From assembly GCF_014201355.1 (NCBI RefSeq), contig NZ_JACHEG010000001.1:1612001-1676000 (forward strand): 64,000 bases of DNA. Reading direction: 5' to 3'. The position numbers and the translations under genes are program-made. Positions 36,298-44,583 of the stretch are shown here, one piece after another. How positions within the stretch are numbered: position 1 is the stretch's first letter; each line of letters starts with the position of its first letter. The stretch is from Aliirhizobium wenxiniae. Its GTDB lineage: Bacteria > Pseudomonadota > Alphaproteobacteria > Rhizobiales > Rhizobiaceae. The notes under the pieces are model-generated. The model worked only from the letters and a program-made list of their open reading frames with translations. It made no database searches and was not told where the DNA came from.

Positions 36298-37623
36298 TCA
36301 TGCCGTGCGCTGTTTTACCGGCTCGGCCTCGGCTTCGGTCTCAGAGAGCCGCTCTGGAGGTTTGATGGCGCTCTGCGCCGTTAAAAGCGCCCGCCAGGCA
36401 AGAACGGCGATCACGATCTCCAGCATGTAGGTTGTCGCTATCACACCGCTTACACTTGCGTAATATGCCGCCAGCGCCACAAGTCCGGCACCTGCAATAT
36501 TAGAAGCATTGAGAATTCGCGCCCGCACGTTCTGCAGGCTTGATGCGCCGAGCGCTTCAAATGCGGTAGCGCTGATTGCGATCGGAATCACCGCCCAGCA
36601 CAGGGCGTGCGTCATCCAGGTTAGCGAAACATATTCGTGGCCGAACAGAACCGGCAGCCACGGCGTGATGATCCAGACGAAGAGACCGGCGCTGATCCCG
36701 ATTCCAGTCGTCAGAACCAGCATCTGCCTTGCGCGCCCTAGAACCGCGCCTATACCGCTCAGGGCTGCGGCCGCATAACTGGGGTAGACGATCCGGTTCA
36801 GAGCTTCGACCGCCATATAGGAGGCTTCGGTCAATCGACGCGCGATCGAATAGCTACCAACGATTTCAGATCCCGCCACCGCGCTCAAGACGAGAATGTC
36901 GGCATTGCTGCGCCCGGCCTTGAAGAAGAATTGGCTGGCGAACATGATGCCGATCGGCACCTCTTCGCGAACGATCCTGAACTTCGGCCGGCCCAATCGG
37001 CGTATGGCTATCAGCGCAATGACCGCGACAACCGCATGCGCGCCAAAATTCCAGACCGCCCATTCCGCCACCGTCGTGATATTGAACACGAGGCAGCTGA
37101 CGACAGCAGCGGCCATGCGCAGCACGGCAAACAGAAATTCGATCCTGTTGGCGACCGAAAAGCGCGAATGAGCGATATAGCTGTTTGTGGCGAGCCAGAT
37201 GACCTTCAACAGGATGATATTGGTGAAGAGTATCAGCGCCGTGGCGACAAGCGTCGTCAGGAGGTGATCCGAGACGGGAAACATCAGCGGAATCGCGATC
37301 ATCCCGGCGATCACCAGCACCGCGCCCGAAACAAGATTGAGAATATGCACATGCCCGAGCATGTCGGGATAGAAGCCCGGTTCCTGTGCGACACGCCGCA
37401 CCAGCGATTCTTGCGATCCCAGTCCGCAAACCTGAATGCCGAGATTGGTCAGCGCGGTGATCGTCGCATTGAGCGCGAACTGTTCATGACCGAGATGGCG
37501 GGCCAGCAGCGCGAAGGTCAAAAGCATGGTGACGCTCGACGCAAGCAATGCCCCGCTCGATCCGACATAGGATCCGAGATGACGGGCGAACTGCCGGAAT
37601 TCGTGCCTGGACCTCAATCCCAC
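36298..37623 (-). CDS. polysaccharide flippase, Wzx/MATE-like
   Basis: A 441-aa membrane protein with about twelve to fourteen helices of the MOP exporter superfamily. The start HLGSYVGSSGALLASSVTML is the usual first helix of such flippases, and ARRLTEASYMAVEALNRIVYPSYAAA in the middle is typical. GTG start at 37623 with GGAG upstream. It probably moves lipid-linked repeat units to the periplasm for the Wzy-like protein. It is on the opposite strand to the neighbouring transferase genes, so the locus is not a single operon. Confidence 0.85.
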   Translation of the reverse strand: MGLRSRHEFRQFARHLGSYVGSSGALLASSVTMLLTFALLARHLGHEQFALNATITALTNLGIQVCGLGSQESLVRRVAQEPGFYPDMLGHVHILNLVSGAVLVIAGMIAIPLMFPVSDHLLTTLVATALILFTNIILLKVIWLATNSYIAHSRFSVANRIEFLFAVLRMAAAVVSCLVFNITTVAEWAVWNFGAHAVVAVIALIAIRRLGRPKFRIVREEVPIGIMFASQFFFKAGRSNADILVLSAVAGSEIVGSYSIARRLTEASYMAVEALNRIVYPSYAAAALSGIGAVLGRARQMLVLTTGIGISAGLFVWIITPWLPVLFGHEYVSLTWMTHALCWAVIPIAISATAFEALGASSLQNVRARILNASNIAGAGLVALAAYYASVSGVIATTYMLEIVIAVLAWRALLTAQSAIKPPERLSETEAEAEPVKQRTA

Positions 37624-37792
37624 TCGTTATCTCCAACCGGCGGCCCTGATTTCGCCAGGGCCCGCATGCCGGTGCGGCTGTCTATCCCCGGATAATCGCA
37701 CCGGCCAGCACTATGCATGAACGGGATTAACGGAGCCTTAGGTCGAGCCTTGGCAGTCTGGGCTCATCTGCCTCCGGAGCCATGATCATCGA

Positions 37793-38680
37793 ATGACCAC
37801 CACCGTCAGTCTTGTGACACCAAGCTATTTTCGGGATTTCGAGTCATGCCGTCTCCTGTGTGACTCAATCGATGCTTTCGTTACCGGCTACGATCGGCAC
37901 TATCTGCTTGTCGCCGATAGCGACCTCGAACTCTTCTCCCAGCTCGGCAACGAAAAGCGGCTGGTACTTCCCGATTCCGTTCTTCTGCCGGGCACGCTGC
38001 ATGCGCTTCCGGGTTTTCTAAAATGGAAAGGGCGCCAATATTACTGGGCGCCCGGTATCGGACTGCCGGTCTATGGCTGGCACGTACAGCAATTGCGCAA
38101 ACTCGCGATGGCGCTTCTGCAATCCTGCGAACGGGTCATGTGTATCGATTCCGATAACTGCTTCGTGCGCCCCTTCGACGTGGGAAGATTTGCCGGCGAT
38201 CTGCTTTCGCCCCTTTATGCCGATCTGGGCGGGGTGAATGACACGCGCCCAAGCCATATCCTCTGGCAGAAGAATGCCTACCGACTGGTAGACACACAGG
38301 AACCGCCCCTGCCCGGTGACGACTATATCGGCCAGATGATCGTCTGGGATAGGGAAAGCCTGAACACGATCGTCGACAGGATAGAGGCAGTCACCGGCCT
38401 CCCCTGGTGGAAGGCGCTCTGCAAGGCAAGGGACTTTTCCGAATACATCCTCTATGGCGTCGGCGTTGCCAGCAATCCGTCACTGATGGGGCGTCATCGG
38501 ATCGTCGAACAAAGCCTCTGCGCCACCTATTGGAGCGGGCCGGCACTGGACGAAGCCGGCATCGGAAAACTGATCGACGCAATGGGCAAGGATCAATACG
38601 CCATCGCCATCCAGTCCCATACACGAACCGAGCCATCCCTGATCCGTCGTGTCGCCCTGACGCGCAATCTGTGGAGTTAG
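37793..38680 (+). CDS. DUF6492-type putative glycosyltransferase
   Basis: A 295-aa soluble protein. The start VSLVTPSYFRDFESCRLLCD and the acidic CIDSDNCFVRPFD motif suggest a GT-A-like fold with a DxD-type metal site. I recognise the overall pattern as the DUF6492 family seen in polysaccharide loci, but no member's reaction is known to me. It ends in a 4-bp overlap with the convergent GT4 gene. Confidence 0.65.
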   Translation: MTTTVSLVTPSYFRDFESCRLLCDSIDAFVTGYDRHYLLVADSDLELFSQLGNEKRLVLPDSVLLPGTLHALPGFLKWKGRQYYWAPGIGLPVYGWHVQQLRKLAMALLQSCERVMCIDSDNCFVRPFDVGRFAGDLLSPLYADLGGVNDTRPSHILWQKNAYRLVDTQEPPLPGDDYIGQMIVWDRESLNTIVDRIEAVTGLPWWKALCKARDFSEYILYGVGVASNPSLMGRHRIVEQSLCATYWSGPALDEAGIGKLIDAMGKDQYAIAIQSHTRTEPSLIRRVALTRNLWS

Positions 38681-39813
38681 CCAGAGATTTCCACCGGCCG
38701 TGTCTTTGACTGACCGGCGCTCTGGACACCCTCAAGTTTGCCGATGATAGCATTCCAAAGCGATGTGATCTCGGCATCGATATTCAGCGGAGGCGGCACG
38801 CGTCCGATCGCATCACGAATGGCGTTTGCCATCGCACCGGCATCTGCATCATGCTGGCAGAGGACGATGTTTCCGTTTCCGATCAAGGATTGAAACAGGG
38901 TATGGTGCTCAAGCCCCGCCGGATCGGCGGGCGTGTTGGTAACGACGATACGACCGCCCAATGCTGCCGCCAGGACGCTGCCGCGCCGCGCGGTCAAGCC
39001 TTCCGTAAATCTGTAGCAGAAGATGTCGACTTCGCGGCACGCCGCAAAAACCTCTTCATCGGTCGAAAGATAGCCCGTCACCATGACCCGGTCGCCGAGA
39101 TCGAGCGCCTCGACACGGGCACGAAAGTCCTCCTCGACATTGTCCATGCCCTTGATGAAGGAGCCGACAAAGGCAACCGCAACATCCTGCCCCTCGTCCA
39201 CAAGCGCCCGAGCGATCGCGAGAAGTTCCGCGCAGTTCTTTTTGGGATAGATCGAACCGAACTGGCCGATGATAGTCCGTCCGCCGGCACGCAGCGCACG
39301 AATGGCAAGTGCCGCCGGACCGGCTTTCTCATGGCCGCTCGGCAGAAGATTGGGCGGGATCGGGATGACGGCGATCGCTTTTTTCCCAATGGGATAATGG
39401 CTCTCCAGCCATTCCCGTCGGACCTCCGGAGCCGAAAAGAGAATGGCGTCGGCGAGCAGGATAACCGGCCAGAGGATCAGCCGCCGTTTCCAGTCGAGGC
39501 TCGCCCACTCATGCAAAATCACGATCACCCGCTTGCGCTTCAGTTTTGCAAGTGCTGCCGTGGCGAATGGCTCCACCAGCCGCCTTTTCCAGGCAACGAT
39601 CGGAAAATTGAAAACGATTGCATCAGCATCCGCCAGACGCTTAGACAAACGGCGAAAATTCCCGTCCATAACATCGCTGGAAGCGCGTGAACCAAGCTGG
39701 ATGGCCAGGTTTCGGGTAAATGCCTCCACCCCGCACACGGTCGTTGCATCGGATCTAAGCACGAGATAACGCGTCAATGTCGGCGATCCATCCAAATCGG
39801 GAAATTGCTCCAA
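38677..39813 (-). CDS. family 4-like glycosyltransferase
   Basis: Up to 378 aa, GT-B type. The N-terminal RSDATTVCGVEAFTRNLA resembles the acceptor domain of GT4 enzymes; GQFGSIYPKKNCAELLAIA and later TEGLTARRGSVLAAALGG are the donor-domain motifs. The start is unsure: the frame begins with TTG codons lacking a clear ribosome binding site, and the first in-frame ATG is about 48 codons in, which would remove the conserved N terminus. Probably part of exopolysaccharide assembly. Confidence 0.75.
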   Translation of the reverse strand: MEQFPDLDGSPTLTRYLVLRSDATTVCGVEAFTRNLAIQLGSRASSDVMDGNFRRLSKRLADADAIVFNFPIVAWKRRLVEPFATAALAKLKRKRVIVILHEWASLDWKRRLILWPVILLADAILFSAPEVRREWLESHYPIGKKAIAVIPIPPNLLPSGHEKAGPAALAIRALRAGGRTIIGQFGSIYPKKNCAELLAIARALVDEGQDVAVAFVGSFIKGMDNVEEDFRARVEALDLGDRVMVTGYLSTDEEVFAACREVDIFCYRFTEGLTARRGSVLAAALGGRIVVTNTPADPAGLEHHTLFQSLIGNGNIVLCQHDADAGAMANAIRDAIGRVPPPLNIDAEITSLWNAIIGKLEGVQSAGQSKTRPVEISG

Positions 39814-39959
39814 CCAGAACCGATAAATCTTAAACTTTTACGCCTAGCCTGAGGAACTATGTACCAATAACCGGTCCGTAGCGCGTTCTTCTGAGGCATG
39901 GTTTACCGCTTATTAGCGTAGATAGGGTTTGATTGGCCGCGAAAGGCAGGTCCGGCCCC

Positions 39960-41483
39960 ATGTATGCCATGTTAAGACCACCCAAGTTTCTTCGGCGCGA
40001 CGCAGCTTCGAATAAGGCTCGCGAAGACGAGGCTTACCCTGTGCCTGCGCCTGGCCAGCGTTCCTTGCTTTCCTATCTTGGACAGAACGAAGAACCGCAG
40101 GCCGTCTCCTCGCCGGCAAAGCCCGCGCCACAGCCGATGTCGCCATCAATAACATGGCCGGAAATCAGCACCGGAATGGTTGTCGGCTGGCTCTGGGCCG
40201 GAAAATGGCTCGTTCTCCTGTGCATCATCCTCGGCGCTCTTGCGGGATATGGCTTTGGCAACTTCTCCAAAGCCAAATTCACCGTCGGCTCGCAGATCTT
40301 CATCGATCCGACCAATCTCAGGGTCATGAACGATGATATCTACGCTTCCAACAACCAGCTCGACATGCAAATCTATGATGTCGAAAGCAAGCTGCGGATA
40401 CTGACTTCAGCAAACGTGCTCAACAGCGTCATCGATGCGCTTCATCTCGATCAGGATCCGGAATTCGGCGATACGAAATCGCCCGATGCGCAATCCAGCC
40501 GGCTGGACGCGCTGCGTTCGCTTGAAAAGCATGTCCTGGCAAAGCGCGAAGAAAACTCTTTCGTCGTCAATCTCGATGTCTGGAGCCAATCGGCACCCAA
40601 GGCGCTGGAAATCGCAAATTCGATCATTACCAACTTCCAGGACGAGTTGGTCAAGGCGCAGGCAGACGGCGCAGGCAGGGCTGCGACTGAGCTAACCGGC
40701 CGTCTCGATGCCTTGAAGAGCGAGGTCTCCAAAGCGGATGAAGCAGTTCAGCAGTTCAAGCGCGAACACAATATCCTTTCAAGCTCCGGCGAGCTCGTAA
40801 GTAGCATCGTCGCCAACCAGACCAACACCCAGCTCGTTGACGCCCAGGCCCGGGTCATTCGCGCTCGCAGCCGCTATCAGGAGCTTTCAACAGGAAGTCC
40901 GGACAATCGCTTGGACAGCGCATCGATCGAGTCACAGACGATGACCGCGCTGCGGACACAATATGCGGCGGCCAAGCGGGAACTCGACGCGCAATCTGCA
41001 GTCTTCGGTGCGAGGCATCCAAGAATCTCTGCCATGCGCCCGCAATTGGAAGCCATCCAGGCGCAGATTACCGCCGAGCAGAACCGCATCCTCACGGCAG
41101 CCAGGTCGGAACTGGCCCAGGCTGAAGCCGCCCTGATGGCACAGCAAAACCAGGCGAATACGATGAAATCGGTTGTCTTCGGTGACAATGACGCTCTCGT
41201 TCAACTTCGTCAGCTCGAGCGCGAGGCGGAATCCAAGTCAACGATCTATCAGGCGTTCATGGCGCGTGCCAAGGAGATTGCCGAACGCCAGCAGATCAAT
41301 ACCACGAATGTCAGGGTGATCTCGCCTCCGACCATACCAAAAACCCGCAGCTATCCGCCCCGCACGCTTTACCTGACTGCGGGCGGCCTGTTTGCCGGGT
41401 TCGTGTTGGGCTGCATGGTTGCCATGATCCTCGGCTTGGCGATGCTGATATTCAGGCAATCCGGGGAAGAGCGCCGGGCCTGA
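39960..41483 (+). CDS. chain-length determinant, Wzz/GumC-type (no kinase domain)
   Basis: A 507-aa inner-membrane protein. An N-terminal helix (WLVLLCIILGALAGYGFG) and a C-terminal helix (LYLTAGGLFAGFVLGCMVAM) enclose a long periplasmic coiled-coil region (about residues 230-400), the PCP/Wzz layout. The protein stops about 15 residues after the second helix, so the tyrosine-kinase domain found in ExoP or Wzc is absent, as in GumC. It sets polymer length and helps export. ATG at 39960 chosen (MYAMLRPPKF); MLRPPKF is an alternative. The divergent GT4 gene shares the upstream gap. Confidence 0.85.
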   Translation: MYAMLRPPKFLRRDAASNKAREDEAYPVPAPGQRSLLSYLGQNEEPQAVSSPAKPAPQPMSPSITWPEISTGMVVGWLWAGKWLVLLCIILGALAGYGFGNFSKAKFTVGSQIFIDPTNLRVMNDDIYASNNQLDMQIYDVESKLRILTSANVLNSVIDALHLDQDPEFGDTKSPDAQSSRLDALRSLEKHVLAKREENSFVVNLDVWSQSAPKALEIANSIITNFQDELVKAQADGAGRAATELTGRLDALKSEVSKADEAVQQFKREHNILSSSGELVSSIVANQTNTQLVDAQARVIRARSRYQELSTGSPDNRLDSASIESQTMTALRTQYAAAKRELDAQSAVFGARHPRISAMRPQLEAIQAQITAEQNRILTAARSELAQAEAALMAQQNQANTMKSVVFGDNDALVQLRQLEREAESKSTIYQAFMARAKEIAERQQINTTNVRVISPPTIPKTRSYPPRTLYLTAGGLFAGFVLGCMVAMILGLAMLIFRQSGEERRA

Positions 41484-41629
41484 GCCGGTTCGTCGGCCAG
41501 GCGTCACACCGGGTCGATGAGGCGACGAAATCAGGAGCCGATACACCGCACACCTGAAGCAGAAATGAAGAAGGCGCCCAGAGGACGCCGGCTCAAGTCG
41601 CGTAGACCATGTCAAACATTAAGCGAATG

Positions 41630-42502
41630 CTATCGCGAATACCGCAGCAATGCATAAACCGCGACGGGATTTGTCAGCATGTATCGGAGTGTCAGTCGCC
41701 TCGGCTCGTTATACATCCGATAAGCCCATTCCAGTCCCCGGCGTTGCATCCACATCGGCGCGCGCGGATTTTTGCCCGAGAGAAAATCGAACAACCCGCC
41801 CGATGTCTTGATCACACCGACGCCACGCAGCTTTTCCAGATTACGGCTGACGAATTTCTGTTCGAATGGAAAACCAAGGCCGATCCAGAGGATATCCGGG
41901 CGCTTGGCGCGGATATCCGCAACGACGTCCTCCTCTTCTTCCGGGCTGAAATAGCCGTTGCGGCGCCCGACGAAGCGAAGGCGCGGATAAAGCTTCCTCA
42001 TTGCGGCGACAGCCTTGGAATTGACCTCTTCACTTGCGCCTAGAAAATAAAAGCTAACGCTCTCGTCCTGCGCCCGTTCGGCCACCGCATGAACAAGGTC
42101 TGTCGTCGCCACCCGTTCAGGCAGCGGTGTCTCGCAGAGAAGTTTCGAGCAATGAACCATCGGCATGCCGTCGGCATGGATCTGGTCTGCCTCCAGCATA
42201 AGCTGCATGAATTCGCGGTCACGAACGCACATGGCCAGAACCTGGCCGTTTGCTGAGGTCGAATAGAAAGGAAGATTATTCTGGCCTCGCGCGCGAAGCG
42301 CCTGTTCTATGAAGCCGGTCGCAGCCTCTTCCATGGTCGAACGCACGATAGGCAACCCGCCCAGCATCACCTGAGGCCAGTCAGCCATCCTAGAGACATT
42401 TATGTCGTGCGCTTCAAGGGCCATAGAGAGCAAAGCAAAACATCCGCTGCGTTGTAAAGACGTCCTGTCTTCCACTCCATAAAATACAACACGGCGTGCC
42501 AT
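41630..42502 (-). CDS. WecG/TagA/CpsF-family glycosyltransferase
   Basis: A 290-aa GT26 enzyme. Motifs: TSANGQVLAMC, the catalytic-region IHADGMPMV, then FYFLGASEEVNSKAVAAM and DILWIGLGFPFEQKFV. Members add the second sugar to lipid-linked intermediates in enterobacterial antigen or teichoic acid synthesis, and GumM-like relatives act in exopolysaccharide loci. The family core begins near residue 39 (MADWPQVMLGG); the preceding residues may be a genuine extension or a misplaced start. Confidence 0.88.
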   Translation of the reverse strand: MARRVVFYGVEDRTSLQRSGCFALLSMALEAHDINVSRMADWPQVMLGGLPIVRSTMEEAATGFIEQALRARGQNNLPFYSTSANGQVLAMCVRDREFMQLMLEADQIHADGMPMVHCSKLLCETPLPERVATTDLVHAVAERAQDESVSFYFLGASEEVNSKAVAAMRKLYPRLRFVGRRNGYFSPEEEEDVVADIRAKRPDILWIGLGFPFEQKFVSRNLEKLRGVGVIKTSGGLFDFLSGKNPRAPMWMQRRGLEWAYRMYNEPRRLTLRYMLTNPVAVYALLRYSR

Positions 42503-42833
42503 TCAAATACAAATGAAGGAAATGGTTACGATATATTTTCAAGAATCCATTCAATACTTAATTGTATTTTATTAAAATTGTATCATTCATGATAAGAACT
42601 GGTTAAAGCAGCCACTGCGACCCTAATCACAGTCATCCTCCTGATCACAACTGGCGGGACGCGCTGCTCTGAGGAATACGATCTCAGGTTACGACCATGA
42701 TGCTCAACCTTGGTTTGCAGTACCTCACGAATCACTTATATATCTAGCGAATCTAAGTGCTTGGGAGAGTTTCTCCAGCCAATGGTGTCGCGTAGGCCGG
42801 TTCAGCTTTCGATTATCGGTCTATGGAGACTAG
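42503..42833. other. 331-bp AT-rich intergenic region
   Basis: A strongly AT-rich block at about 42525-42600 between the divergent WecG-like and TolC-like genes. Such blocks upstream of rhizobial surface genes are often bound by MucR/RosR or H-NS-like regulators; this is inference only. No gene seen. Confidence 0.4.
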
Positions 42834-44261
42834 ATGCGTTCAGGTTGCACCATCAAAATAGGCCTCGTGATAGCTGTGACGGTCCTTCAGACGTCCTGCG
42901 GCCAGACATCCGACAAGACTGCAGCCCACAGACAGCAGTCCGTGAAAACGCAGATGCTTGCGGGATCAAAGCTTCCCCCCTCACCCGAGGTGACGGGATC
43001 GATAGCCAAGCCGGCACCGGTCACCGACATCGAGACTGCCGTCCGCCGGGTTGTCAGCTGGCATCCCTCGATCCAGGAGGCAGCCGGCCGTATCAAGCAA
43101 CAAAACGAGCTGATCGCAGACGCAAGATCGGGATATCTGCCGTCCGTCGGAGGCGGCATCGACTTGGCCGCACAGAAAGGCGACAGCGCAGACTGGTCGC
43201 CGAGGTTCAATGCTACCGCCAGCCAGATGATCTACGACTTCGGAAAAGTGTCAGGTCGGGTCGAAGCGGAATCCGCCATTTCCGGTGTCCGCCGAGCGGA
43301 ATTTCTGGCAACGGTCGACGATATGATCCGGGAGACCGTGCTGGCTTCCGTAGAGGTGATGCGCAACGCCAGGCTGGCAGCGATCGCCGGAGAACAGATC
43401 AGGGACGTTTCTGCCATCGCTGAATTGGTAACCGCCAGAACCGATCGTGGTGCCAGCACGCGATCGGACAAGCTTCAGGCACAGGCCCGCATCCAGGCTG
43501 CACAGTCCACAGCGCTTGAGATCAACGCAGAAAAGCAGCGCTGGGAAGGCTCCCTGAACTCGGTTCTCGGCCAGATGAGCGATGTGCGCCTGCGCCCGTC
43601 TTTCCCCTCCACCCTTAACAAGGCCTGCGCCGGTCCCGAACCAGCATGGGAAACCGTACCGACCGTCATCGCCGCCAAATCCCGCAAGCGAGAAGCTGAT
43701 GCGCGCGTCAAACTTGCACGCGCCGACATGCTTCCGACGATAGCATTGGAAGGTACGACCCGGATGAAGACTTGGGGTGGCGGCGACACTGACTATATGA
43801 TCGGCGTGACCATCAAGAGCGATCTCTATAACGGCAGCTCTTTCAGAGCCCGCCAGAACGCCGCCCGATACGGTGCACAGGCAACAGAAGCAGCCATTGC
43901 CGTTGGAAAATACGACGCCCAGAGATCATGGATCCAATCGGCCTCCCAGGTAGGCAGCCTTAGTACATTGTTGAAGTCGCTTGGATCGCGGCAGACGATG
44001 ATGCGTGAAACGCGAGATCTGTACCAGAAACAGTTCCTCGACCTCGGCACCAGAACGTTGCTCGACGTGCTTAACGCCGATCAGGAACTGCATGCTGCAC
44101 GCTTCGACGAGATCAACACGCGTTTCGACCTCTACAAGCTGAATGTAGAGTGCGCCTATGCCGCGGGCAGGCTTCGTGACGCTTTTGGGCTATCGTCTCG
44201 CTCTCCCGAACAGATCTCGGCAGATGCTCAAAAGGTAACCCTTCGCGCTCCCCGGAGCTGA
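42834..44261 (+). CDS. TolC-family outer-membrane efflux/secretion protein
   Basis: A 475-aa protein with an export signal (IGLVIAVTVLQTSCG); a cysteine near residue 22 could be lipidated, although the box is imperfect. Two repeated outer-membrane-efflux domains follow, with long helices and typical patterns (SVGGGIDLAAQKG, VTARTDRGASTRSDKLQAQ, GTRTLLDVLNADQELHAA). GGAG lies 6 bases before the ATG. It stands just upstream of the giant adhesin and its ABC and fusion partners, so it should be the outer-membrane tunnel of that type I secretion system (LapE equivalent). Confidence 0.88.
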   Translation: MRSGCTIKIGLVIAVTVLQTSCGQTSDKTAAHRQQSVKTQMLAGSKLPPSPEVTGSIAKPAPVTDIETAVRRVVSWHPSIQEAAGRIKQQNELIADARSGYLPSVGGGIDLAAQKGDSADWSPRFNATASQMIYDFGKVSGRVEAESAISGVRRAEFLATVDDMIRETVLASVEVMRNARLAAIAGEQIRDVSAIAELVTARTDRGASTRSDKLQAQARIQAAQSTALEINAEKQRWEGSLNSVLGQMSDVRLRPSFPSTLNKACAGPEPAWETVPTVIAAKSRKREADARVKLARADMLPTIALEGTTRMKTWGGGDTDYMIGVTIKSDLYNGSSFRARQNAARYGAQATEAAIAVGKYDAQRSWIQSASQVGSLSTLLKSLGSRQTMMRETRDLYQKQFLDLGTRTLLDVLNADQELHAARFDEINTRFDLYKLNVECAYAAGRLRDAFGLSSRSPEQISADAQKVTLRAPRS

Positions 44262-44583
44262 GCTGAAAATACGGTTTTCCACAATCGCACTGCGAAACCA
44301 TACCGAGATGAGGCGCCGGTAAGCGCGCTTTGTCACGGGTTGAAACAAGGTCGCTTCATTTCAGGTCGCTCGTTTACCCTTCCTTAAGCCACAAAGACAA
44401 ACATAAGCGATATCTAATTGAAGATTACATGAATTACAGCAACTTCATTCCGGTGTGCTGCTAACGACATCTAACGAGCCGCGTCTGCCTGAACGGTGAC
44501 GAGGAACGGGCGGACTTGCCTTGAAGGCAGGGGGCAGCGCTCCAGAAAGGGCATATTGCCCGGCGCATGACAGGGAGAGTCAG
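44262..44583. other. 322-bp region upstream of the adhesin gene
   Basis: No gene or clear terminator seen. It separates the TolC-like gene from the adhesin, so the adhesin-transporter operon probably has its own promoter here. Confidence 0.35.
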
